NCBI GenBank assembly: GCA_009918425.1 | Contig: RGEC01000014.1 | Location: forward strand, 1 to 20,489 | Length of the DNA stretch: 20,489 nucleotides | Reading direction: 5' to 3' | Source of the DNA: Bacteroidota bacterium | Lineage (GTDB): Bacteria > Bacteroidota > Bacteroidia > NS11-12g > UBA955 | Part shown: positions 8,104 through 15,656 of the stretch, piece by piece | Layout of the letters: each line of letters begins with the position of its first letter | How positions within the stretch are numbered: the first letter of the stretch is position 1 | The notes under the pieces: model-generated | Told to the model about the DNA's origin: nothing | Seen by the model: only the letters and a program-made list of their open reading frames with translations | The model's database searches: none | Translations under genes and position numbers: made by a program

Positions 8104-10293
8104 TTAAGGTTTCACCACCTTCACTGCCGCATGTGCATTGGGTGTGTATGCATATAGCATGTACACACCTGAAGGCAGTGCTGAAATATTCAGTTCGGCA
8201 GATTTTCCGCCTGCTTTGGCTTCAAGCACAATATTTCCGGTAATATCCATCATCAGCAATTCGACATTTTGTGAGCCAAATGCGCCAATGTCCACAGTAA
8301 TCTTATGGGTGGCAGGGTTGGGCAATGTATTAATCTGCAAGGTGTTTCTGCCGATTTTTTGTGTAGAGGAGCTTACCTTGCTACAATCACCCGAAGGAAT
8401 ATGTTTCATGTTGCTGAAATCTATATAACAAGCCCAACCGGGGTTGTCAATAAACGGGTTGCGGTTGTTCTGCTTAAAAGCAGCATATTCCTGTCTGGCC
8501 ATTTCATATTTGGTTGGAGGAAACTGATTGTTCCAGCGTTTCAAAACGCTTTGTTGTTGTTTATCATTGATCAACTGATTGTATGTAGGCAATGTGAAAG
8601 GCTTGGCGTCTGTATGATAGGTTGCGCAGGTGTAAAAACAGGCTCGGGCCACCATGCCTTTGGTGCGGTCGGGTGGTTCGTAGGCCAGAGCGCCGGTGCT
8701 GTCCATACCGTATTTGCCTTCCATAAACTGGAACGTAACAGTTTTGAGGTTGTTGTAGGGAACATTGCTTCTCACGGCATTGGCTTTATTTTGGTTAACG
8801 GGGAACAGTGAAAACAAATCGCTTCCGCAGGCACTGTCTGTGGCAGAACCTGTGGGAATGGGCATCCAACTTTGTGGGTAAGCATGTTCTCTGCTCATGG
8901 TATCCCAGATGATGGGAGGAACAAACAAGTGTTTGTAACCGGTATAATTACAGGTAAGCACACGTTTGCCACCGGTGGTGTCATAAGCTTCAAAATCTTC
9001 CACCATAGTAGCCCCAAAGTTGCTGTAATATATCTGGAAATGGGGTCTGACTTTAGCCCTTATTTTGGCAATAAAAGCAGTGTCTGCAGGTGTGATACCC
9101 GTGTAATAAGTTCCGGCATTCAAACCGGGTGTGGTAACTTTATCCAGCACGTATCCACTCTGGTTGTAATTGATAAAATTGCCATATCCGTTCCAGGCAA
9201 AAACTTTAACGTAGTATTTGGTATTGGCCAAAATGCGGTCAATTCTGAAATTGCCCGATGCCCCACTGGTTACTACACGGGCTTTGCCCAGATAGGATCC
9301 TTTTTCGTAGGTAGCCCCGTCTGCGGGTGACTCAGTAATGGAGTCTTTGGAAACCAATACGAGTACATTTTCTGCTGTGTTTGCAGCGGCATCCACCTTG
9401 ATTTGCCATGCCCTTACGGTTGCAAAATTGAGGCTGGGCGATGTGTTTGGTTCGGTGGCATAGCTGCCGCTGATGGCATAAATATTTATGCTGTAAATCT
9501 GATTACCCACCCCATCATTGCTGTAAATTTTCATGGTAGCTTTAGCTGAGCCTGCAGGAGCACCTGAAAGCTGAATAAGCATGTTTGACTGACCGGCGGA
9601 AGCGATAGATTTGGGGGCTCCTCCTACCTTGAAATATTGTGCCGCTGCTCCGCTGAAACGTATAGAATCAATTTTCAATGAATCGCCTGTTCCATTGTTT
9701 TTCAGAGTTAATGGAAACAAGCCTGAATTTCCGGGCAGAAAATTTCCTCCGTTGATAACCGGATTGCTGCCGTCAAAAACCAGAATTTCAGGACTCGCAG
9801 AAGGTCCGGCGGGTTTTACAACCACATCATCAAGGGCCACGTTAAATCCTGTTACTTTGGTGGTGTATATAAACCGCACATAGCGGCTGCTGCTTTTTAG
9901 TCTAACCATATGTTTAGTAATGGTTTGTGGCAAAGACTTGGTGTAATTTCGCACATTTGTCCAGGTCGTTCCATCTGTACTCTCTTCGATGTTAAACACC
10001 GTACCTGCATCTGTGCCCGGGTTGGTTCTTACGTAGTATTCAACTGTGTCTGCTCTGCCGGAGTAATACAGCAGAAGGTATTCACCACTGCCGTCAAGGC
10101 GCAGCGATTGCGGAGCAGAGTTGAAGAAGCCGGCGCTGGTATATGTCAGATTTCCTGCTACGATATCCAGTTTGTGGCTCCATCCTGTGGGAGGTGTGGT
10201 TACATTGCTCATGTCCCAGCTGGCCGGGAGCGATGCCTGCCCGAACAGACCGGTGCAGATGAGCATAAGTGCGGAGAATATGGTTTTTTTCAT
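8104..10293 (-). CDS. T9SS-secreted multidomain endonuclease I
   Basis: A 729-residue secreted nuclease. The start is the ATG at 10293, giving a clean signal peptide (MKKTIFSALMLICTGLFGQ); a TTG at 10308 would add only five residues. Residues about 20-160 look like a carbohydrate- or ligand-binding jelly roll, about 160-270 like an Ig-like ASH-type domain, and about 280-390 like fibronectin III. Residues about 392-630 are an endonuclease I domain (EndA/Vvn type), with E469-H470 in SREHAYPQSW, then DLFSLFPVNQNKANAVRSN, KGMVARACFYTCATYH and QNNRNPFIDNPGWACYI. These are the family's His-metal active-site blocks, so activity on DNA and possibly RNA outside the cell is likely. The last 78 or so residues (from about 650, LPNPATHK ... 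LPSGVYML) are a T9SS sorting domain. It is the third gene of an operon, 17 nt after the TonB-dependent receptor. Confidence 0.93.
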   Translation of the reverse strand: MKKTIFSALMLICTGLFGQASLPASWDMSNVTTPPTGWSHKLDIVAGNLTYTSAGFFNSAPQSLRLDGSGEYLLLYYSGRADTVEYYVRTNPGTDAGTVFNIEESTDGTTWTNVRNYTKSLPQTITKHMVRLKSSSRYVRFIYTTKVTGFNVALDDVVVKPAGPSASPEILVFDGSNPVINGGNFLPGNSGLFPLTLKNNGTGDSLKIDSIRFSGAAAQYFKVGGAPKSIASAGQSNMLIQLSGAPAGSAKATMKIYSNDGVGNQIYSINIYAISGSYATEPNTSPSLNFATVRAWQIKVDAAANTAENVLVLVSKDSITESPADGATYEKGSYLGKARVVTSGASGNFRIDRILANTKYYVKVFAWNGYGNFINYNQSGYVLDKVTTPGLNAGTYYTGITPADTAFIAKIRAKVRPHFQIYYSNFGATMVEDFEAYDTTGGKRVLTCNYTGYKHLFVPPIIWDTMSREHAYPQSWMPIPTGSATDSACGSDLFSLFPVNQNKANAVRSNVPYNNLKTVTFQFMEGKYGMDSTGALAYEPPDRTKGMVARACFYTCATYHTDAKPFTLPTYNQLINDKQQQSVLKRWNNQFPPTKYEMARQEYAAFKQNNRNPFIDNPGWACYIDFSNMKHIPSGDCSKVSSSTQKIGRNTLQINTLPNPATHKITVDIGAFGSQNVELLMMDITGNIVLEAKAGGKSAELNISALPSGVYMLYAYTPNAHAAVKVVKP

Positions 10294-10310
10294 GAGGGTT
10301 TGTTTCAATT

Positions 10311-12983
10311 TTAAAAGGTATAGCGTATGCCGGTAGTATAGCGGAAACCGGGAGATACAAATACTTCGAGGTTGGTGGGTTTAAAGGTGTTTACGGGGTT
10401 GTTATCTACGCTGCGGTGCTGAGCATCGCTGATATACAGGTTATTGGTGATATTCTGACAGTTGGCATAGATGGATAACTGCCCGTCTTTATAAGCCTTA
10501 AAATTATAGCCTGCCGAAAAATTTAAATACCAGTATGCGGGTATTCTGAAAGATTCTTTACCCTTATAGGTTCCAACCAGTGACAAAGGATCAAAATCGG
10601 CATAGTGTTTCCAAAATCGTATGTACTGGGCAGAAATGTATGCACCTTTCAATAGGGTGGGTTCCCATCGAATGCCCCAGGTCCATTGGCATTGCGCGGC
10701 ATCTCCTACATGTACTCCGTTTGCATCGAAATCTACAATGCCTACGGAATCACCCGCATCATCTCTGATAATGCTTCTGGCACCGGATTTCCATTGCCAG
10801 TCGGCCAAACTTAAGGCACTTTGAATGCTCATGCCATTTCCGGGTTTAACGATTCCTGCAAATTCAACACCCATGTGTCGGGCTTTCATGCCATTGATGT
10901 TGTAGCTGAATAGATTTCCGTCGGGATCGCGGTAGGAGGGAAGAAAATTGGCGGGTCTGTTTTGCCAGTAGGTATAATAGGCATTCACGTCGAGGCTGAA
11001 AACACGGCTTTTGTAACCTGTTCCCAGTTCAGCAGCATACACTTTTTCGTTTTTGGCATCTTTCACTTCGTTGTTGTTGTTGTCGAAGATGTTGTTAAAC
11101 CGTGTGGGCCGATTCAAATACCCCAGGTTTCCAAACAGATTGACACGGCGGCTTAGGTTGCGGTTGATGCCTGTTTTAAAGGTGAAACCCGGACGCTTTA
11201 CCCAATTGGATTTACGTTCATTGCCGGCACTGTCTAGCTTGAAGAAATCAATGCGCTGATAGGATGATTGTGTAGCACTGGCATTGACAAAACCTGAAGT
11301 TCTGCCTTGCGTATACTCCAGTTCAGTAAAGCCACCTGCCCAACGGACCAGGCCATCATAGTTGTAGCGGAAAATATCGCCTTTGTGGTAGAGCAGATCT
11401 TTCTTTTTCGGATCCAGCTCACCATTATCAGGAACAAAATAATCACCGCCCAGCAGGTCATATACTTCCCTGTAATGCTCTGCCCTGTAGGTTCTCAAAT
11501 CCAACCCACCTGTGAATGTGAGATTGCGGTTTATTTTATGGTTTAACGTGGTCAGTGCGCCAAGCCACTTATGATTATTTACATTGCGGTGCAAAATCCC
11601 GTAGGAACGCAACTCTGTATTACTGTAACTCGGATCCGGATTGGGTACAAAAGCAGAACCTCTGGTATTGGCCCACCATGTTCCCTGCATATTGTAAAGG
11701 CCATAGGTTTTTACCTGACTTATGCTGTTGCTTTGGGTTCCGCCACCATTGCCTACAGATACGTAGGCCGTTGTGCTGATAAGGGTGCTTGCTGAGGGTT
11801 TCCAGTCGTGTTTCAGGTATACCTGAGGCTTATGAAACTGATTAACACGTTCATTTTTTCTATATGCGCCGGACCATGCAGTGTCACCTGCATCTCCTAC
11901 CGTGGCTTCATTCAGCCAGCCCCAGTGCTGGTTGTATTTTCTGCCTTGGTTAACAGGCATATTCCCTACAACCGTATCCATGCCCAGTTTCATGGCCAGC
12001 CCTACATCATATAGACTAAGGCGGGCACGAAAACTTCTTTGTCCATGGCTTTGGGGTGCGCCCACTGCAGTCAGTGAAAGGGTGTGTTTTTTGCCAAATT
12101 TCTTTTCGATACGGCCGTAGTAGCTGTACATATCGTCAAACAATGCATCTACATAGCCTGTACTGCTTCTTTTGGTAAAACTGAAAATTGCACCCCAGTT
12201 GCCTGGCAGTTTGCCGGTATTGATGGTGGCCGAATATTTTTGGTATCTCGAATCGCCAAATTCTGCGTTTACGGACGCTTTGAATGTGGAAGACACACCT
12301 TTGGTTATAATGTTCATGGTGCCGCCTACAGCCGGGTTGGCAATGCGGCTGCTTCCTAGACCCCGCTGCACCTGGGTAAGGGCGGTTACCTCGCTCAGGC
12401 CAAACCAGTTGCTCCAGTAGACTTCACCATTTTCCATGTCGTTCACCGGAATACCGTCAATCATAACGGCAATATTCCTTTGGTTAAATCCGCGTATGGT
12501 AATGCGCGCATCGCCGGCACCACCGCCTTGCTGGGTAGCATATACACCGGGTGTAGCGTTCAGCAGCATGGGTAAATCGGCACTACCCAGTTGCTCGCTT
12601 ATGGTTTTGCCATTAAGGTTGCTGTAGGCAATAGGGGTTTTACGATCTTTGGCAACCGAAGCGGTAATCTGCACGGCCTGTATGTCGGTGCTTTGGTTTT
12701 CCAGTTTAAACACCACATTGGGAATCAGGCTGCGGTCTCCGATCAGGTTAATCGTGTCATTGCCGTATCCTTCCAATGTGGCAATTAAGGTGTGATTTCC
12801 ACCTACAAGCTGTATGGTATATGTGCCGTCAGCAGCTGTGATGGCCGAAACAGCCCTGCTGCTCACTACGGCGCCTTTCAGACCTTCGCCGGTAAGGGCA
12901 TCTGTTACTTTACCTACAACTTTTACCTGCGCTTTGGCCCATTGGGCAAAACACAGGGCGGCGAGCAACAGTGCAATTCTCAT
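10311..12983 (-). CDS. TonB-dependent outer-membrane receptor
   Basis: An 890-residue outer-membrane active transporter. It has a signal peptide (about 1-19, ending AKAQ), a carboxypeptidase D regulatory-like beta domain (about 20-95: VVGKVTDALTGEGLKGAVV), a plug (about 115-225: LLNATPGVYATQQGGG, ITIRGFNQRNIAVMIDGIPV, GGTMNIITK) and a 22-strand-type barrel ending in an aromatic C-terminal strand (TTGIRYTF). No SusD-like partner is encoded beside it, so it is not a classical SusCD pair. Its start overlaps the stop of the upstream lamin-tail gene as ATGA, and a secreted nuclease follows by 17 nt. Substrate is not readable from the sequence. Context suggests uptake of DNA-derived molecules; siderophore, cobalamin or peptide uptake remain possible. 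Confidence 0.93.
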   Translation of the reverse strand: MRIALLLAALCFAQWAKAQVKVVGKVTDALTGEGLKGAVVSSRAVSAITAADGTYTIQLVGGNHTLIATLEGYGNDTINLIGDRSLIPNVVFKLENQSTDIQAVQITASVAKDRKTPIAYSNLNGKTISEQLGSADLPMLLNATPGVYATQQGGGAGDARITIRGFNQRNIAVMIDGIPVNDMENGEVYWSNWFGLSEVTALTQVQRGLGSSRIANPAVGGTMNIITKGVSSTFKASVNAEFGDSRYQKYSATINTGKLPGNWGAIFSFTKRSSTGYVDALFDDMYSYYGRIEKKFGKKHTLSLTAVGAPQSHGQRSFRARLSLYDVGLAMKLGMDTVVGNMPVNQGRKYNQHWGWLNEATVGDAGDTAWSGAYRKNERVNQFHKPQVYLKHDWKPSASTLISTTAYVSVGNGGGTQSNSISQVKTYGLYNMQGTWWANTRGSAFVPNPDPSYSNTELRSYGILHRNVNNHKWLGALTTLNHKINRNLTFTGGLDLRTYRAEHYREVYDLLGGDYFVPDNGELDPKKKDLLYHKGDIFRYNYDGLVRWAGGFTELEYTQGRTSGFVNASATQSSYQRIDFFKLDSAGNERKSNWVKRPGFTFKTGINRNLSRRVNLFGNLGYLNRPTRFNNIFDNNNNEVKDAKNEKVYAAELGTGYKSRVFSLDVNAYYTYWQNRPANFLPSYRDPDGNLFSYNINGMKARHMGVEFAGIVKPGNGMSIQSALSLADWQWKSGARSIIRDDAGDSVGIVDFDANGVHVGDAAQCQWTWGIRWEPTLLKGAYISAQYIRFWKHYADFDPLSLVGTYKGKESFRIPAYWYLNFSAGYNFKAYKDGQLSIYANCQNITNNLYISDAQHRSVDNNPVNTFKPTNLEVFVSPGFRYTTGIRYTF

Positions 12984-13951
12984 TGTTTAATGAATCGGGT
13001 GGTATAGGTTTTATTGCCGGCGGTAATTGCCTGTAGCTGATAAATTCCACTGCTCAGTTCAGCGGTATTCAGTGTAGCAATCGCAAATCCATTAGGGTAT
13101 TGCATGTCAAATTTCAGGGCAATTTTTCTACCTTGAACGTCCGTAGCGTAAACAGCACTTATGGCTGCATCCACGAAGGCACTCATATTACCGGAAGTGG
13201 GGTTGGGGAACACCTGCAATGTCGGAGTGATGATGTTTTTTACCTGTGCCGGAAATTTGTTGCATATGCAGTTGTGCGTGCGTAGCGAATCAAAGGTATT
13301 AACAGGATAAACCTCAAATTCCTTGCGAGGATTGAAGTTGGCAGGATTGGTTTTTATGCCTCCGGTCACAGACGCTTTGCGAATCAGGGTTTTGTCTATG
13401 GTGCACCACAAACCCAGACCTGTGTTGTAGGGGAATGAATCACTCCATCCGATGGTACGGCTGGGGTTGGAAGGCAGTTGGGGTTGCTGTCCGATTTTTC
13501 CGAAAATATCCACCGGCACCCACTGGTTGTTGCCCGTATTTAATTTGTCGAGGCTCAACGCATCGTCGCCGTTGAAACTCATGGAAAACGATGTATTGTA
13601 ATCTTTTGAGAGAAATAAATCAGCCTTGATGCGCAGGTTGTAGGTAACGGGTGTATCCTGGCCGGTTTGGGTGGTATCGCGGCGGTCTATCACCAATACT
13701 TTCACTTCGTTGCTGCCAATACTGCCCGATAAAACATCGCTGTACTGGCTGCCCCAAACGGCAGAGCCATTTTGCCAGCGGGTAATGCGGTAGCCGCTAA
13801 GGTCTATGGCCGTGGGTCCCGGATTATAAATTTCCAGGGCTTTGTTGTTTCGTGTGCCTTCAATATACTCGGAAATGAATAGCTCGTTGCATTGAGCCTT
13901 TGCTCCTGTGGCAATAAACAGGCCGATAAGCGCAAAAAAAGTGTTTTTCAT
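12980..13951 (-). CDS. Lamin-tail-domain T9SS surface protein
   Basis: A 323-residue secreted protein with a signal peptide (MKNTFFALIGLFIATGAKAQ). It has an Ig-like lamin-tail domain at about 22-150 (ELFISEYIEGTRNNKALEIYN, IDLSGYRI, then FNGDDALSLDK) and a T9SS sorting domain from about 245 to the end (VFPNPTSGN ... SSGIYQLQAI). A short linker holds a CxC pair (HNCICN). Lamin-tail domains in bacteria are found in secreted or surface proteins, some attached to nucleases such as the ExeM type, so binding of DNA or of cell-surface material is a fair guess, not shown here. No catalytic residues are apparent. It is the first gene of the operon with the TonB-dependent receptor (ATGA overlap) and the endonuclease, which suggests a surface-binding partner for one of them. 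Confidence 0.88.
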   Translation of the reverse strand: MKNTFFALIGLFIATGAKAQCNELFISEYIEGTRNNKALEIYNPGPTAIDLSGYRITRWQNGSAVWGSQYSDVLSGSIGSNEVKVLVIDRRDTTQTGQDTPVTYNLRIKADLFLSKDYNTSFSMSFNGDDALSLDKLNTGNNQWVPVDIFGKIGQQPQLPSNPSRTIGWSDSFPYNTGLGLWCTIDKTLIRKASVTGGIKTNPANFNPRKEFEVYPVNTFDSLRTHNCICNKFPAQVKNIITPTLQVFPNPTSGNMSAFVDAAISAVYATDVQGRKIALKFDMQYPNGFAIATLNTAELSSGIYQLQAITAGNKTYTTRFIKQ

Positions 13952-14050
13952 TTGGATTTGTCGCGCAAATTTCGTATATTAAGGTTAAGAAATTGCTAAT
14001 AAAAAGTGTCATTTTACGCACATGATACCAAAGTTCATTAATTTGCGCAT
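13952..14050. promoter_or_regulatory. Divergent promoter region with 9-bp inverted repeat
   Basis: The 99 bp between two divergent operons must hold both promoters. A perfect inverted repeat GCGCAAATT (13963-13971) / AATTTGCGC (14040-14048) lies 11 nt before the minus-strand ATG and 2 nt before the plus-strand ATG. Read toward each gene, both arms give an AATTTG motif that resembles the -7 box TAnnTTTG with one mismatch (TTAATTTG on plus, GAAATTTG on minus). No well-placed TTTG -33 box is visible for either. The arms could be paired -7 elements with very short or no leaders, or a shared operator. Confidence 0.45.
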
Positions 14051-14818
14051 ATGGGGCGGTTTTTCCTAGGTCTGATTACAGTTCTTTGTGTTTCCTGCGG
14101 GGTGCGCAATTTTCAGTATTACTACTTTCCTGCGGTTTCTGTTTCAAACCAAATCCAACGGGATTCATCTATGGTAAACTACCTCAAACCTTATAAAGAT
14201 TCGCTAAAAGTCTTTACAGCCGGTAATGTAGGTAAAACCGATACTGGTTATTTTACGGAGAGACCTTCGTGCAACTTAGGTAATCTCTGCGCTGATCTGG
14301 TTTTGCGCACCGCTGATTCGGTATTGTTTTCCAAAACAAAAATGCACGCAGATATGGCGGTACTAAACCTTGGAGGACTTCGCACAGCCTTGCCCAATGG
14401 ATTAATTACCATGGGCAATATGTATGAGGTAATGCCCTTTGAAAACAATGTGGTTGTGGTTAAAGTTCACGGCAGCGCCATGGATAGTCTTTTCAGACAC
14501 ATTATTCAGCGCGGTGGAGAGCCGGTTTCAGGGCTTAAACTTGAGGTGGATGAAAAGCAGCAATACATTGCCTGGATCGGAGGAAAGCGTTTCGACAGCC
14601 GCAGGGATTATTGGGTTGCCACTTCGGATTATCTTGCCCTTGGCGGGGATGCATATACGATGTTTAAATCGTCCGGGGAAATTGTATACACCCGCATTTC
14701 CGTGAGAAATGCACTGGCCGGTGGCATTTGGTATGAAACTGCGAGATATGGGGTCGTTCAACGCAGAACAGAAAGGAGGGTTGTGTATGCCAACGAGGCG
14801 TCAGTTCCTAAGAAATAG
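14051..14818 (+). CDS. 5'-nucleotidase C-terminal domain lipoprotein
   Basis: A 255-residue protein carrying only the C-terminal, substrate-binding half of the UshA/CD73-type 5'-nucleotidase. The signal segment MGRFFLGLITVLCVSC ends in a likely lipidation Cys16, although residue -3 is Cys, which is unusual for a lipobox. Family blocks are SCNLGNLCADLVL (about 73-85), LNLGGLRTALPNGLITMGNMYEVMPFENNV (in two parts around residues 100-130) and YWVATSDYLALGGDAY (about 192-207), which form the nucleoside-binding side of the active site. The metal-bearing domain is missing and is encoded by the next gene, which starts inside this one (32-nt overlap). The two proteins probably work together outside the cytoplasm to dephosphorylate nucleotides. 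Split 5'-nucleotidases of this order are known in Bacteroidetes. Confidence 0.9.
   Translation: MGRFFLGLITVLCVSCGVRNFQYYYFPAVSVSNQIQRDSSMVNYLKPYKDSLKVFTAGNVGKTDTGYFTERPSCNLGNLCADLVLRTADSVLFSKTKMHADMAVLNLGGLRTALPNGLITMGNMYEVMPFENNVVVVKVHGSAMDSLFRHIIQRGGEPVSGLKLEVDEKQQYIAWIGGKRFDSRRDYWVATSDYLALGGDAYTMFKSSGEIVYTRISVRNALAGGIWYETARYGVVQRRTERRVVYANEASVPKK
14772..14780 (+). promoter_or_regulatory. Strong Shine-Dalgarno that fixes the metallophosphatase start
   Basis: AAAGGAGGG lies 6 nt before the ATG at 14787, inside the 3' end of the upstream gene. It is nearly ideal pairing to 16S rRNA, which is uncommon in Bacteroidetes, where ribosome sites are usually weak and A-rich. It supports the 14787 start over in-frame earlier ATGs at 14709, 14733 and 14748. 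Confidence 0.75.
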
Positions 14819-15653
14819 TGCTTTTCTGGCAGGTGGATTGTTGTTTCTACCCGATGAAATCAGGGCTGCCCCTGCCGAGCAGTCGCTGATGATTTTGCAT
14901 ACCAACGATTTTCACAGCAGGCTGGAATCTTTTCCGGATAACCACCCCAAATATCCGGGGCAGGGCGGCATAGCCCGCCTGAAAACCCTGATTGATAAGG
15001 CCCGCAAACAACACGACCATTGCCTGTTGCTGGATTGTGGTGATGTATTCCAGGGAACCCCTTATTTTAACCGGTTTGGCGGTGTACCCGAATACAAATG
15101 GATGAACATGGCGGGTTATGAGGCCACCACTCTGGGTAACCACGATTTTGACATGGGAACAGAACATCTGTCTGATTTGATTCGCAACCATGCAGCATTT
15201 GTATTTGTAAACTGCAATTACGGGCTTGAGAATACCCCTTTGAACGGCCGCATATTGCCCCGTCACATCATTAAAAAAGGACGCTTAAAAATTGGCATTA
15301 CCGGCGTGGGTGTTAATCCTGATGGGTTGATACCCGCTGATCTTTGCAAAGGTGTTATATATCATGATCCCATAAAATCAGTTCAGGAACAGGTTGATTT
15401 GCTGAGAAAAAAAGAAAAATGCGATGTTGTAATCGTGCTGTCACACCTGGGTTTTGAATACCCCGGAAATCAGGTCAGCGATCGCGTATTGGCGGCAGAA
15501 ACCCATGGTATTGATGTTATTTTGGGTGGTCATACCCACACATTCCTCGAGGCGCCTGTTTCAGTTATCAGTAAAAATAAGAAGCCGGTTGTGGTAAGTC
15601 AGGCAGGCTGGGCCGGCCTGCAGTTGGGGCATATAAAACTTACGTTTAAGTAA
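14787..15653 (+). CDS. 5'-nucleotidase metallophosphoesterase domain protein, Tat-exported
   Basis: A 288-residue protein with the N-terminal catalytic half of the UshA/CD73 5'-nucleotidase family. Its signal is of the twin-arginine type: TRRQFLRN at residues 3-10, then a hydrophobic stretch to about 22 and a cleavage-like AA-PA near 27-30. Metal-binding motifs are complete: D41-x-H43 (TNDFHSRLE), D86 (LDCGDVFQGTPYF), N118-H119-D120 (GNHDFDMG), H220 (SHLGFE) and H249-T-H251 (GGHTH). It should therefore bind two metal ions and hydrolyse phosphomonoesters of nucleotides. Tat export fits a protein that picks up its metals in the cytoplasm. It lacks the substrate-binding C-domain, which the preceding overlapping gene supplies. 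Its stop is only 3 nt from the stop of convergent sucA. Alternative substrates (cyclic nucleotides, UDP-sugars) cannot be excluded. Confidence 0.9.
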   Translation: MPTRRQFLRNSAFLAGGLLFLPDEIRAAPAEQSLMILHTNDFHSRLESFPDNHPKYPGQGGIARLKTLIDKARKQHDHCLLLDCGDVFQGTPYFNRFGGVPEYKWMNMAGYEATTLGNHDFDMGTEHLSDLIRNHAAFVFVNCNYGLENTPLNGRILPRHIIKKGRLKIGITGVGVNPDGLIPADLCKGVIYHDPIKSVQEQVDLLRKKEKCDVVIVLSHLGFEYPGNQVSDRVLAAETHGIDVILGGHTHTFLEAPVSVISKNKKPVVVSQAGWAGLQLGHIKLTFK

Positions 15654-15656
15654 GCC

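Noticed and set aside
11071..11083. Trinucleotide TTG repeat in the receptor gene
   Set aside because: Only four units, encoding an Asn-rich loop (DNNNNEVKD); in-frame and unlikely to be a phase-variation switch.
14709..14786. Earlier start for the metallophosphatase
   Set aside because: It would bury the twin-arginine signal inside the protein, and the strong Shine-Dalgarno points to 14787.
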